Shown in pieces: positions 1 through 7,900 of a stretch of 21,817 nt of DNA (positions are counted from its first letter, which is position 1; the number at the start of each line of letters is the position of its first letter). This DNA comes from CAZYCC01 sp964645985 (GTDB taxonomy: Bacteria > Bacillota > Clostridia > Oscillospirales > CAG-272): contig CAZYCC010000020.1 in assembly GCA_964645985.1 (NCBI GenBank), forward strand, positions 1 through 21,817, read 5' to 3'. The notes under the pieces were generated by a model that saw only the letters and a list, made by a program, of their open reading frames with translations, did no database searches and was not told the origin of the DNA. The translations under genes were made by a program, and so were the position numbers.

Positions 1-1
1 G

Positions 2-145
2 GCGCTGTCAAGGGCGGACAACGAGACGCCCATCTGCCCGGACTGCGGAACGAGGGGGGCGCTTGAGAGCCTCGGAGCCGGTAAAGAAAAACCATCCGCA
101 GAGCGGCCGGAAAGGCGCGGTAAACTACACAATATTCGCCTTTGA
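2..145 (+). CDS. C-terminal fragment of small zinc-ribbon-like protein of conjugative elements (5' end outside window)
   Basis: The frame is open from the first bases to a TGA at 143-145. It begins ALSRADNETPICPDCGTRG and continues ALESLG. From memory, this resembles small CxxC proteins encoded by Tn1549/CTn-like conjugative elements of Clostridia, whose N-terminus usually carries another Cys pair; that part would lie outside the window. The usual motif reads CPDCGTREAL, so Gly here replaces a Glu (GGG for GAG). After GAGKE the sequence no longer resembles what I expect of the family, which hints at a frameshift or decay. Function is unknown; a zinc-binding structural or regulatory role is only a guess. 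The DUF3991 gene nearby supports the mobile-element context. Confidence 0.5.
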   Translation, partial: ALSRADNETPICPDCGTRGALESLGAGKEKPSAERPERRGKLHNIRL

Positions 146-521
146 TGTTTGTGTACTATATATCGCGGTAAAGCCATAAGAAACCTCCTTATCTTCAGCC
201 TTTCGGCCGTACCCCGGACAGTCCGCCGAGGGAGTTCCGGCGCCGCCGTCCTCGCCTTGGCGCCGGGTCTGCCTGCGTACAAATAATGCGGCAAACAGGA
301 TCCGCCGCAGGACTTCCCGTTCTGAAAGCAAACTCTGCCTGCCGCTACATGGCCCGTTTCCGGCCTTACCGGCCTTCCGTCTCCGTATTGGCGCGCCTTC
401 TCTTGGGCATCTGCGTCACAAGCCCTCGCTCCGTGTCCGTACCCGGCCTCGCCCGCGAAGTCCCTGCGGGAGGCGACCGGCATAAACCGGCAATATCACG
501 GACAAAATATGATATTCGGTT
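146..521. other. gene-free stretch in the mobile-element relic
   Basis: I see no convincing gene here. The minus strand has a good ribosome site (AAGGAGG, about 183-189) six bases before an ATG at 177. The frame it opens runs off the left end of the window, antisense to the zinc-ribbon fragment, and matches nothing I know. The rest is moderately GC-rich with no clear promoter or terminator. Confidence 0.4.
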
Positions 522-803
522 TTACCGTCCCTCAGCCCCTGAGGGACCCCGCGGGGATCCAGTCGGAGCCGATCTTGACCTTGACCTCGGGGGCGTCCCC
601 GTCCCGGCCTCGCTGAACTTCTTCCTGTAGTAGCTGATCCAATTCTGCACGGTGTTCAGGCACACGCCGTATTGCTCGGCGATCTCGAGGGCCGTGTGCG
701 AGGCGTACAGCTCCTCCGGCGTCGCTCCGTCCGGGCGCACGCCGCGATGTTCGGGATAATTCTCGGCGCAGGTTTGGCCCCGCGCACTCAGACCACCGCC
801 CAT
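522..803 (-). CDS. small helix-turn-helix DNA-binding protein
   Basis: A 93-residue protein. Residues about 27-60 (TPEELYASHTALEIAEQYGV, then CLNTVQNWISYYRKKF) read as a helix-turn-helix: an alpha segment, the turn around YGVC, and a recognition helix NTVQNWISYYRKK rich in Arg/Lys. The tail from residue about 65 is low-complexity (Ser/Arg/Pro/Gly). The ATG at 803 was chosen over one 15 codons upstream because AAAGGAGA lies nine bases before it. It is divergent from the DUF3991/Toprim gene, with about 90 bp between them. Such small HTH proteins are common cargo or regulators in conjugative elements and phages. The target is unknown, and I cannot assign it to a named family. Confidence 0.6.
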   Translation of the reverse strand: MGGGLSARGQTCAENYPEHRGVRPDGATPEELYASHTALEIAEQYGVCLNTVQNWISYYRKKFSEAGTGTPPRSRSRSAPTGSPRGPSGAEGR

Positions 804-895
804 CTTTCCGAATCTCCTTTGCGATATGCTCCAGGCGGTGAAATGCATGGGGAAAAGGACGGGCGCGGCCTCGGAAAAATTATTTCAGAAAGGAT

Positions 896-1723
896 CTGCA
901 TAGCGCCATACCGTCTTTCACTGCCGAACAGATTCGCTCTGCCCGACATACGGATCTGCTCACATATCTCGCATCCCGCCGCCCTGCCGAGGGTATCCGG
1001 GAGGGCCTGCGCCTCCGTATGAAGGGCAACCGCAGCGTCACCCTGAGGAAGGGCTTCACCGGCTACACCGACCGGGCCACCGGCGAGACCGGCAACAGCG
1101 CGGACTGCCTCACCCGGCATTTCGGATATGACTTCCAGGGCGCCGTGGCGTCCCTGACGGGAGAGCAGTATACCGCCACGCCGCCTGTTATCATATGCCC
1201 ACCCGCAGGCAGCCTGACACTGCCAGAACAGGCGGACGGCCCCTGCAGCAGAGTGTATGCCTATCTCATCAAATCCCGCGGCATCCGCCCCGAAACCGTG
1301 CGCACGCTGATCCGCCGCGGCCTGCTGTATCAGGAAGCCGCGCACGGCAATGCCGTCTTCGTGAGCGCTGACCGGACGTTCTACGAAATCCGCGGGACCG
1401 TCTCCGGATCGCACTTTCACAGGGTCATGTCGAATCCCCCGGATGCGTACTGGATCTTCACCCCGTCGGACAATCCTCCGACAGCATATTATATCTGCGA
1501 ATCCGCCATCGACGCCATATCCCTGTACGAGCTACGCAGAGAGCCCGCCGTATACTGCGGGATCGGCGGTGTGACCAACATCCGGCGCATCGAGCGCATA
1601 TTCCGGGACGCCGCGGAAGCCCATGCCGAACCCGTCCTCGCCGTGGACAGCGACGCCGCCGGGCAGGAGTGCCGGGATCGGTATCCCGGAACACGATCCA
1701 TCCTGCCGGAGCGCAAGGACTGA
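896..1723 (+). CDS. DUF3991/Toprim domain protein of a conjugative element, probably decaying
   Basis: The product resembles the DUF3991-plus-Toprim proteins of Tn1549/CTn-like ICEs, thought to act on element DNA in a primase-like way. The family N-terminus, PSFTAEQIRSARHTDLLTYL, is visible from about 911, so the first ATG (1019) is internal. A stop at 839-841 bounds the frame, and no ATG, GTG or TTG lies between it and the homology. The coordinates start at a CTG (896) only as a marker. The middle part, LLYQEAAHGNAVFV onward, is DUF3991. The Toprim signatures are ESAIDAISLYEL (Glu about 202) and AVDSDAAGQ (Asp about 251 and 253). The end reads ILPERKD-TGA-NEDLTAHR-TGA. Relatives usually have KDWNEDL, so the TGA at 1721 looks like a TGG-to-TGA nonsense change, with the natural stop at 1748-1750. 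The missing start and early stop suggest a gene losing function, although the interior frame is intact. Confidence 0.8.
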   Translation: MHSAIPSFTAEQIRSARHTDLLTYLASRRPAEGIREGLRLRMKGNRSVTLRKGFTGYTDRATGETGNSADCLTRHFGYDFQGAVASLTGEQYTATPPVIICPPAGSLTLPEQADGPCSRVYAYLIKSRGIRPETVRTLIRRGLLYQEAAHGNAVFVSADRTFYEIRGTVSGSHFHRVMSNPPDAYWIFTPSDNPPTAYYICESAIDAISLYELRREPAVYCGIGGVTNIRRIERIFRDAAEAHAEPVLAVDSDAAGQECRDRYPGTRSILPERKD

Positions 1724-1891
1724 AACGAAGATCTGACAGCGCACCGGTGACAGAAATTCTGCCGTTCCGGTACCCCGTCCCCAAAACACGCTCTGAGGTC
1801 CCATACGCCGCGTATTCCGCGATCGGCAAATTCATCCCCTCAAGCACGAACTCATTTCACGCCACCCCTCCGAGCCGCCCGCCTCCCCGGC

Positions 1892-1919
1892 AAAAAGTCC
1901 TCATATATGAGCGCTTTTT
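1892..1919. repeat. 28-bp dyad AAAAAG..CTCATATATGAG..CTTTTT
   Basis: An inverted repeat centred between 1905 and 1906: A5-G, a TC/CG interior with one C-C mismatch, then the perfect 12-bp palindrome CTCATATATGAG. As RNA it gives a hairpin bordered by A and U runs, so it could be a two-way terminator for the element. As DNA it could be an operator just upstream of the promoter at 1932. Sequence alone does not decide. Confidence 0.5.
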
Positions 1920-1931
1920 CCGTTCCTGCGC

Positions 1932-1960
1932 TTGACGCACGCGCCCCGGCAGTATATACT
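1932..1960 (+). promoter_or_regulatory. sigma-A promoter TTGACG-17-TATACT
   Basis: The -35 TTGACG is at 1932-1937 and the -10 TATACT at 1955-1960, with exactly 17 bp between. Transcription would start near 1967. The first gene with a recognisable start downstream is the radical SAM gene, about 375 nt away. A ribosome site at 1977-1984 lacks a start codon. Confidence 0.65.
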
Positions 1961-2342
1961 GGTGGCAATACCCCAGAGAAGGAGCGCACATCGCCCACGG
2001 AAAAGTAGACATCGCAGAAACCCCCCTCAGAAGCCGTCGTAGAAGCGCTGCTCCCCCTTGCTCCTTGCGATCCCGAGCGCGCCCACGCTGCACCACCCCG
2101 CGCGCGCCCGCGCGCGGCGGGGTCGCCCCGGTTGATGTGTTCCCCGCGACAGGGTAGGCAGGGGCGGTTGCCTTGATGTCGCGGGAAAAGAGCCGATGAG
2201 GGCTTTTCGCTTTTCGGCGATTCCGATAGCGGAGGCAAACGGAAAATTCCGCAAATGCCGGCGGTGGCGGTTTGATGCCGCGGCGGAATCCTCTCTATCC
2301 GAAAAGAAGCGCCGATTGACGATGGAAAACGGAGACAAAAGA

Positions 2343-3215
2343 ATGCGCTACGAAGGAACGATTTACCGCCCGCCAAGCGAATGGGACAGCTACATCCTGC
2401 AGGTGACCATCGGGTGTTCTCATAACGCCTGTACCTTCTGCGGGATGTTCAAGGATAAAAAATTCGCCTTTCGGCCGCTTGGCGAGGTGCTTGAGGATAT
2501 TGACGCGGCCGCAGCGAGGTTTGGGGGTTCCGTCAAAAAGGTGTTCCTTTGCGATGGAGATGCCATTGTGGTTAGGACCCCGGATCTTCTGAAAATCCTG
2601 CACAGGCTGAAGCGCGCCTTTCCCGCCTTAGAGGAGATTTCCACTTACGCGGGACCGAGGAGCACCTTGTCAAAAAGCGCCGAGGAATTGAAAATTTTGC
2701 ATGAGGCGGGGCTGACAAGGGCATACCTCGGGGTGGAATCCGGCGATGAGAGGGTTCTGAGAGAAACCCGCAAGGGCGTGAGCGCGGCGATGATGCTGGA
2801 AGCGGGGCAGAATCTCGTCCGCTCCGGCATAGATCTGTTCTCTATCATTTTAATCGGCCTTGCGGGAGCGGAGCGATCGGAGGAAAACGCCGCGGCTACC
2901 GCCAAAATGATCAACGAGATGCGCCCCGGGCATTTAGCGGCGATGACCTATACGCCGGTTCCCGGGACAAAGATGTACGCGGATATAGAGAACGGAAGCT
3001 TTCAGGTGCTCGATGACATCGGCTGCCTGAGGGAGACAAGATCGCTCGTGGAAAACATCAATTTGGAAAACCTGCACTTTACGAGCAATCACGCCTCCAA
3101 CTATGTTCCGATTGACGGATACCTGAGCCGCGACAAGGCGCAAATTCTGAAACTGTTAGACGGCGCGATAGACGGATCTCTACCGAGAAGGTCAAATTTC
3201 CAGCGCGGGCTGTAA
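2343..3215 (+). CDS. radical SAM protein
   Basis: A 290-residue radical SAM enzyme of unassigned reaction. Near the N-terminus, VTIGCSHNACTFCGMF places Cys at 25, 30 and 33 (C-x4-C-x2-C), the presumed ligands of the S-adenosylmethionine-cleaving 4Fe-4S cluster. Many Clostridia have proteins with the same GCSHNxCTFC signature. LCDGDAIVV (about 70-78) and LGVESGDERVLRETRKG (about 135-150) follow the usual order of the radical SAM barrel. No B12-binding domain or extra Cys-rich SPASM domain is seen. The ATG at 2343 was chosen because relatives begin MRYEGTxYRPPSE and GGAG lies eight bases upstream; an in-frame ATG at 2322 is possible. Base composition is clearly less GC-rich than the genes to its right, suggesting transfer or a different origin. 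It stands alone on its strand here. Confidence 0.9.
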   Translation: MRYEGTIYRPPSEWDSYILQVTIGCSHNACTFCGMFKDKKFAFRPLGEVLEDIDAAAARFGGSVKKVFLCDGDAIVVRTPDLLKILHRLKRAFPALEEISTYAGPRSTLSKSAEELKILHEAGLTRAYLGVESGDERVLRETRKGVSAAMMLEAGQNLVRSGIDLFSIILIGLAGAERSEENAAATAKMINEMRPGHLAAMTYTPVPGTKMYADIENGSFQVLDDIGCLRETRSLVENINLENLHFTSNHASNYVPIDGYLSRDKAQILKLLDGAIDGSLPRRSNFQRGL

Positions 3216-3522
3216 TATTCCTCAAATCAGCGAAGAGAGACTTTGCCTCCCGGCAAGCGGGAGTTCCCCGGCGCAAGCGGTGATCGCCGCGAAAGAAACT
3301 TGTTTCGCCTGAGCCTTTAAGCTGCGGGCGATTGCGGATCGCTTGCGCCAAGGCGCGCAGCGCGTGACGCGCCGGGAGTAAAGGCACCCGCGCGCGCCGC
3401 GCCCGCTCACGCCGCTCCCACGCCGCTCCCCGTTTTCCTCACCGCACCTAACGCCTCGCTGACATTGTCACACGCTTCCGCCGTTTTCTTACCCACGCCC
3501 CCGCCCCACTCGCCCCCGCGAA
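3216..3522. other. gene-free stretch, composition changes here
   Basis: No gene is supported. The sequence moves from the roughly even base composition of the radical SAM gene to very GC-rich, C-rich sequence at about 3380-3520. A small hairpin (GCGAAA/TTTCGC around 3290-3310) is not followed by a T run. I see no clear terminator for the radical SAM gene. Confidence 0.4.
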
Positions 3523-3554
3523 AAACCCCCTCGCGCTCTCGCGCGAGGGGGTTT
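3523..3554 (-). terminator. intrinsic terminator downstream of cysE
   Basis: The arms 3523-3535 and 3542-3554 pair perfectly over 13 bp (AAACCCCCTCGCG with CGCGAGGGGGTTT), with a 6-nt loop. On the minus strand the stem ends in a run of five T, fitting an end to cysE transcription about 135 nt past its stop. On the plus strand it ends GTTT, so it may also work rightward, weakly. Confidence 0.8.
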
Positions 3555-3688
3555 GTGTATTCGTTTTGATTTCCGCATTCCCTGCGCTTTTGCGCGCTTC
3601 GCTTTCCGTTGGCATGGCCCGCATACAGCGCGCCGTTGCGGTTCTCGCGCGGGGGGGTGTATTCGTTCGCGCTCGCGCCGCAGCGCGC

Positions 3689-4462
3689 TTACAGCTCGCA
3701 GTACCAGTCCCAGTCGGGGCCGCGGCGGTCTTCGCGCGGCAGGCCCTGCCGCTCGGCGAGGTCGTCGATGCGCGCGTGGATATGGCAGAGCTCCTGCGAG
3801 ATGGGGTCGGGGATGTGCACCTGATCGAGCTCGTCGACGCGCACGCCCCGGCGGCGCACGATGCGCGCGGGGATGCCGACCGCCGTGCACCCCGCGGGAA
3901 TATCCCGCAGAACGACCGCGCCCGCCGCGATTTTCGCGCCGTCGCCGATTTTCACCGCGCCGAGCACCTTCGCCCCCGCCCCGACGATGACGCGATCCCC
4001 GAGGGTCGGGTGGCGCTTGCCGGTGTCCTTGCCGGTGCCGCCCAAAGTAACGCCCTGATAGATGACGCAGTCATCGCCGACGACGGCCGTCTCGCCGATA
4101 ACGACGCCGCTGCCGTGGTCGATGAACAGCCGCCGCCCGAGTAGCGCCGCCGGGTGAATTTCCACACCGGTCACCATTTTCGTCCATTGGCTGAGGAGGC
4201 GCGCGGCGAAGGTGTGCCCGTGCAAATGCAGCGCGTGCGCGAGGCGGTAGGCGATCACCGCATGCAGGCCGCTGTAGAGCAGCAGCACCTCGGCGCTTGA
4301 GGAGGCGGCGGGGTCCTTCTCGCGAATGCCGCGAACATCCTCGCGCACAGCGTCAAGGCAGGCATCCCCGCGCGCAATCACGCGCCGCACGAGGCGCGCG
4401 AACTCGTCCCCGCCGGGCAGCGGGATGTCGATAACCGTCCGCTCGTCCAATCGAATTTTCAT
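3689..4462 (-). CDS. cysE: serine O-acetyltransferase
   Basis: Makes O-acetylserine from serine and acetyl-CoA, the first step of cysteine synthesis, in the cytoplasm. At 257 residues it has the usual two-part layout. The helical N-terminal part contains EKDPAASSSAEVLLLYSGLHA (about 48-68). The left-handed beta-helix is built of hexapeptide repeats from about 97 to 200. FIDHGSGVVIGET (113-125) carries the conserved Asp115-His116, and GGTGKDTGKRHPTLGD (141-156) carries His151. The C-terminal tail ends DWDWYCEL. The first 30 residues are an extension beyond the usual start of bacterial SATs, and the ribosome site before the ATG is weak, so the start is not certain. No cysK is adjacent. Downstream is the strong terminator at 3523-3554; upstream is a repeat-rich gap after the mannosidase gene. 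No T-box or S-box leader is evident. Confidence 0.95.
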   Translation of the reverse strand: MKIRLDERTVIDIPLPGGDEFARLVRRVIARGDACLDAVREDVRGIREKDPAASSSAEVLLLYSGLHAVIAYRLAHALHLHGHTFAARLLSQWTKMVTGVEIHPAALLGRRLFIDHGSGVVIGETAVVGDDCVIYQGVTLGGTGKDTGKRHPTLGDRVIVGAGAKVLGAVKIGDGAKIAAGAVVLRDIPAGCTAVGIPARIVRRRGVRVDELDQVHIPDPISQELCHIHARIDDLAERQGLPREDRRGPDWDWYCEL

Positions 4463-4902
4463 AAGAAAACCGTGAATATCCTAAAGTAAAATAACACCGC
4501 TCCCGCCCCCCTTGCGCGCGGCGTGGTACGCCTCTCTTTTCGGTGTCTCCCGCCGCGATGGCGCTCGCGCGCTCCTTTCGCTGTTTTTCCCCGTAGCAGA
4601 GGCGCGACGCGCGCCGATCCCCCCGCGGCGAGACCTCTCCCCCGTGTGCCTCGCTCCCCCTCCCGCGATAATCCGCGCCGGGCGCAGCTTGCCCGCGCCG
4701 TTTTCGGTGTTCCCTGTGCGGCGAAAGTGCTCGCGCCGCTGTTTCCTGTGTTTCCTCGGCGATGACGTTCGCACCATCGCGGAGGTTCGCCGGTTTCCCC
4801 GTAGCAGAGGCGCTCGCCACGCCGTTTCCTGTGCCCCCCGTGCGGCGCGCCCTCGCCGATTCCTCCGCCCCGTTTCCGCTCGCGCCGCGCGGGGGTTGCC
4901 GG
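4463..4902. other. repeat-rich gene-free region between mannosidase and cysE
   Basis: 440 bp with no supported gene. It contains many degenerate copies of a GC-rich block built on GTTTCCTGTG, CGGCG and GCTCGC. Two of these (about 4695-4770) are near 38 nt each, and a 20-bp direct repeat is listed separately. Long frames across it translate into Arg-rich low-complexity sequence and look like artefacts of composition. Promoter for cysE not identified. Confidence 0.5.
4586..4813. repeat. 20-bp direct repeat pair (4586-4605 and 4794-4813)
   Basis: The same 20 bases, TTTCCCCGTAGCAGAGGCGC, occur exactly twice, 208 bp apart, in the gap between the mannosidase and cysE genes. Weaker related blocks lie between them. 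I see no target-site duplication or transposase, so these are intergenic repeats of unknown role. Confidence 0.75.
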
Positions 4903-7900
4903 TTACTCCGGATCGCACTCCGCCGTCGCGGCGAAGAGGAGAATGTTCTCATCGCGCGGGAGGGTAAGTTCTCTCCCGCCGGGGAGGGACGCGGTGAAGA
5001 GATAGGCGAAGGTGTAGGGCAGCACGCAGTTCGGGAGGCCTCCCCCCTCGCGCGCTTCGTTCTCCGCCGTGGAAGAGGCGCTCGCCTCCGAGGGCGGCAG
5101 GCGGTGCAGGTGCGAAATTACCGTCCCGATCGGCTGCGGCTTGTAGAGCGGGGTCTTCCTAAGCGAGGCTTGATCCCACGCGCCGACATCCTCGCGCACA
5201 TCCTGCACCGCGCGCGTTTCGCTCCTTCCGTCCACCGTGAATGCGGCCTGCCTATCGCCCGCCACCGAGGAAAGCAGCAGATGCACGCGGCGGCACCCCG
5301 CGGGAAGAACGAGCGTTTGCCCCGCGCAAGGAGCGGCGTTATCCCCGCGGGGGTCCCCCAAGGTATACGGCACGCCGCCGCAGACAAGGCTGTGCGGGAA
5401 GAGCTGCTCGGGAATCGACACGCCGCTGCCGGGGATAAGCTCGCCCGCGGCGGGGTCGCTCTCGGGGGAGGTCACCTTGCGCGAATAAGGCAAATTTAGC
5501 GCGATATGCCGCGCGCGAGGGGCCGCGGCGTGAGCGCGCGGCGCGAGCGCGAAAGTTTTACATTCGTATTTGCCGAGCGGGAAGATGAGCGCGCCGTCCT
5601 CAAGGGCGGCGTCGCCCACGCGCTCCTCGTAGCCGTTTGTCTCCTCGGCGGCGAGAGCGTCAAAGGCGAGAGGCAGCCGCACGCGCGCGCGCGCGACCCC
5701 CTCGCACTCCTGCACGCGCAAAATAATTCTCTGCCCCCGCTCCTCCTTTTTCGCGGCGCGCAGAATTACCCCGGGCGAAATCTCCCCCGCGAGCAGCGAC
5801 GCCGCGCGCCCTCCCCCCTCGTGAGAGGGTGCTGCGAGGGCAACAACGCTCGTGTTGCACTTTTCCGCCTCCTCGGGAACGCCGGTTGTGCCGTCCTCCC
5901 TCACCTCGAAGGGATAAACCGAGAGCGTGAAGAGGTTTTTCCCGAGGTCCTGCCGGTCCTGCGCGGATTCCGGCAGAAATTCGCCCTTTGGCGTGTGGAT
6001 GAGGTCGAGCGTCAGCGTGTGGCCGTTTGGCTTGCCCATCGCGTACTTGCCGTCGTTGCAGACGGCAACCCCGCGCCCGCCCGAGGTGATCGATGCCCAC
6101 TCGTGAACGTTATGGCGAAAATAAGGGTAGCTCGTCGTGTCGCCGCCGCGCACCGCGCCGTACCCCTGGTCAAAGAGCGCGGTATCGCTCTTTACGCCGA
6201 GCGGAAATACCGCCTGCAGGAGCGTTGCCCTCTCCTGCCAATCAATATCGAAGCGCAAATCTACCCGGCGGCTCCTCGCCCCGAGAATGACGCGGCAGAT
6301 GAAGGTGCTGCCGCGATAAGCGCGCGTGACCGCAATTTCCGCGCTCGCGCGGCCCCCGCGCACGAAAATGCGGGGAACCTCGCCGACCGGCTCACCCTGC
6401 TCGAACTGATCCTCGTAGCGCAGTTCCCAAGAGGGCCAATGGGTATTGTTGTCCGGCAGGAGAACGAGGCGAATCGGCCCCGAGAGCGCCTCAAAGCCGT
6501 GGACTTTATCGAATATGCGGCAGACATTGCCCTCGCCGTCCAGCTCCACGCGAAGAGCGCTGTTTTCAAGGAAGTTTTCCCCATAGGTAAGATCTCCCTC
6601 GCCCGCGGGGGCGTCCCCCGCCGATACGAGCGAGGCTACCGTCAAGCTGAGTGGCGAAAGAGGCGGGGAAAATGTGACGCGGGCGCTCTCGCCGTCCTCG
6701 CTCTGCTCGCTGTCGACCGGAAGGAGAAGCGTTTCCCCGCCCGCCTCCACGCGAAGGGAGGGGTTCTCGGGCAGGCAGCGGCGCGGCAGCGTGAGGGTCA
6801 ACGGGTCCTCGCGCGCGACGGCGGCGGGGTTGAAGAGTGCGAGAGGCAAACCCTGCCCGCAGGTGTCCATTTGGTCAAGGGTAGAGGTGATCGCGGCGGA
6901 TAGCTCGCTCTGCAGGAGATTGCGCACGATGGCGTAGTCGTTATGGCTGATGGCGTACGCCTCGGCGATGGCGGTGCCGGGCAGGTCATCGTGGAACTGG
7001 TGCCAAAGAAGCATCTCCCACGCGCCGCGAAGCCGCTCCGCAGGATAATCGCGCCCGGTGCGCGAGGAGGCGAGCAGGCAGGCGCGTTCGGCGGCGAGCG
7101 CGAGGCCCTCCCCGCGGCGGTTGAAGCGCTTGCTCGCGGTGTGCGAGGTCATCGCGCCGTACCCGTGCGGGATGAGCAGACCGCCCTCGTAGACCGGCAG
7201 CGCCGCCCTCTCTTGAGGGGTCAGGTCCTCGAAAATCTGCGAGGTAGAGGCCGACACGACGCGGAAGAGAGGCTCCCGCGCGCCGTCCTCGCCCCCGCGC
7301 GCGCCCGCGCGCGTCGCGTCCACCGCCTCCTGCACCATGCGCGCGGAGGTCTCTCCCGCGCTGCCGCCGGTGTCTCCGGTTCCGTAATACATACTGTGTT
7401 TCGCCGCGCCCGCGTAGCGCGCGTTGCGCGAAATGTCGCGCGCGAGATCTTCCCGCGCGGCAATCGGCGTGTCGCCGTCGCGCTCGAAGCGGTAGGTGTA
7501 GTTGCCCTCGAGCAGCGACACGAGGATCTCCCCGCCGTCAGGGCCCCGCCAGCGCCCGAGATCCATGCGCACGTTGCCCCCGCCGGGCAGCGGCGGCGCG
7601 GCGCTCCCGTCGGTGCGCAATATCGGGCTGCCCGCCCCCCAAACGAGCTTTTGCGTGCTGAAGCCGGTAAGGCCCATATGCGCGGCAATCGAGGGCAGCG
7701 CCGCGCGAAAGCCGAAGCAGTCGGCAAGGAAAATATCGCTGCTCCTCACGCCAAACTCGCGCTCGAAAAATCCGTTGCCGAGCAGAACCTGCCGCATCAG
7801 CGCCTCGCTTGAGGGGATGTTCGCGTCCATCGCGTCCCAGGTGGAGCCGGCGACTTTCCAGCGCCCCGAGGCGACATATCCGCGCAGCCGCTCGAAAAGA

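Larger units (their letters stand above)
1751..2342. other. non-coding junction region between ICE relic and radical SAM gene
   Basis: No gene is supported. The stretch contains a 28-bp dyad (1892-1919), a near-consensus promoter (1932-1960) and a ribosome site (AGAAGGAG, 1977-1984) followed five bases later by ATC instead of ATG. After that come GC-rich sequence (about 2050-2130) and A/T-richer sequence leading into the radical SAM gene. The long open frames on the minus strand have compositionally odd translations and no good start sites, so I treat them as chance. Confidence 0.5.

Noticed and set aside
1..177. Minus-strand frame from an ATG at 177 behind a perfect AAGGAGG ribosome site
   Set aside because: It runs antisense through the recognised zinc-ribbon fragment and off the window. 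The ribosome site is striking, but the translation resembles nothing and cannot be judged without the left flank.
1852..2376. Minus-strand frame of 174 codons in the junction region
   Set aside because: It crosses the dyad, promoter and GC-rich tract, starts without a ribosome site and has no domain. Probably chance in a conserved non-coding block.
4463..4902. A T-box or other cysteine-related riboswitch before cysE
   Set aside because: A GTGGTACG string near 4520 resembles part of a T-box on the wrong strand and lacks the TGGNACCGCG core; no specifier or antiterminator structure was found for the minus strand.
5506..7812. Long plus-strand frames of several hundred codons opposite the mannosidase gene
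   Set aside because: They are antisense to a clear GH38 gene, have Arg/Ala-rich low-complexity translations and no ribosome sites. High GC removes stop codons and creates such shadows.
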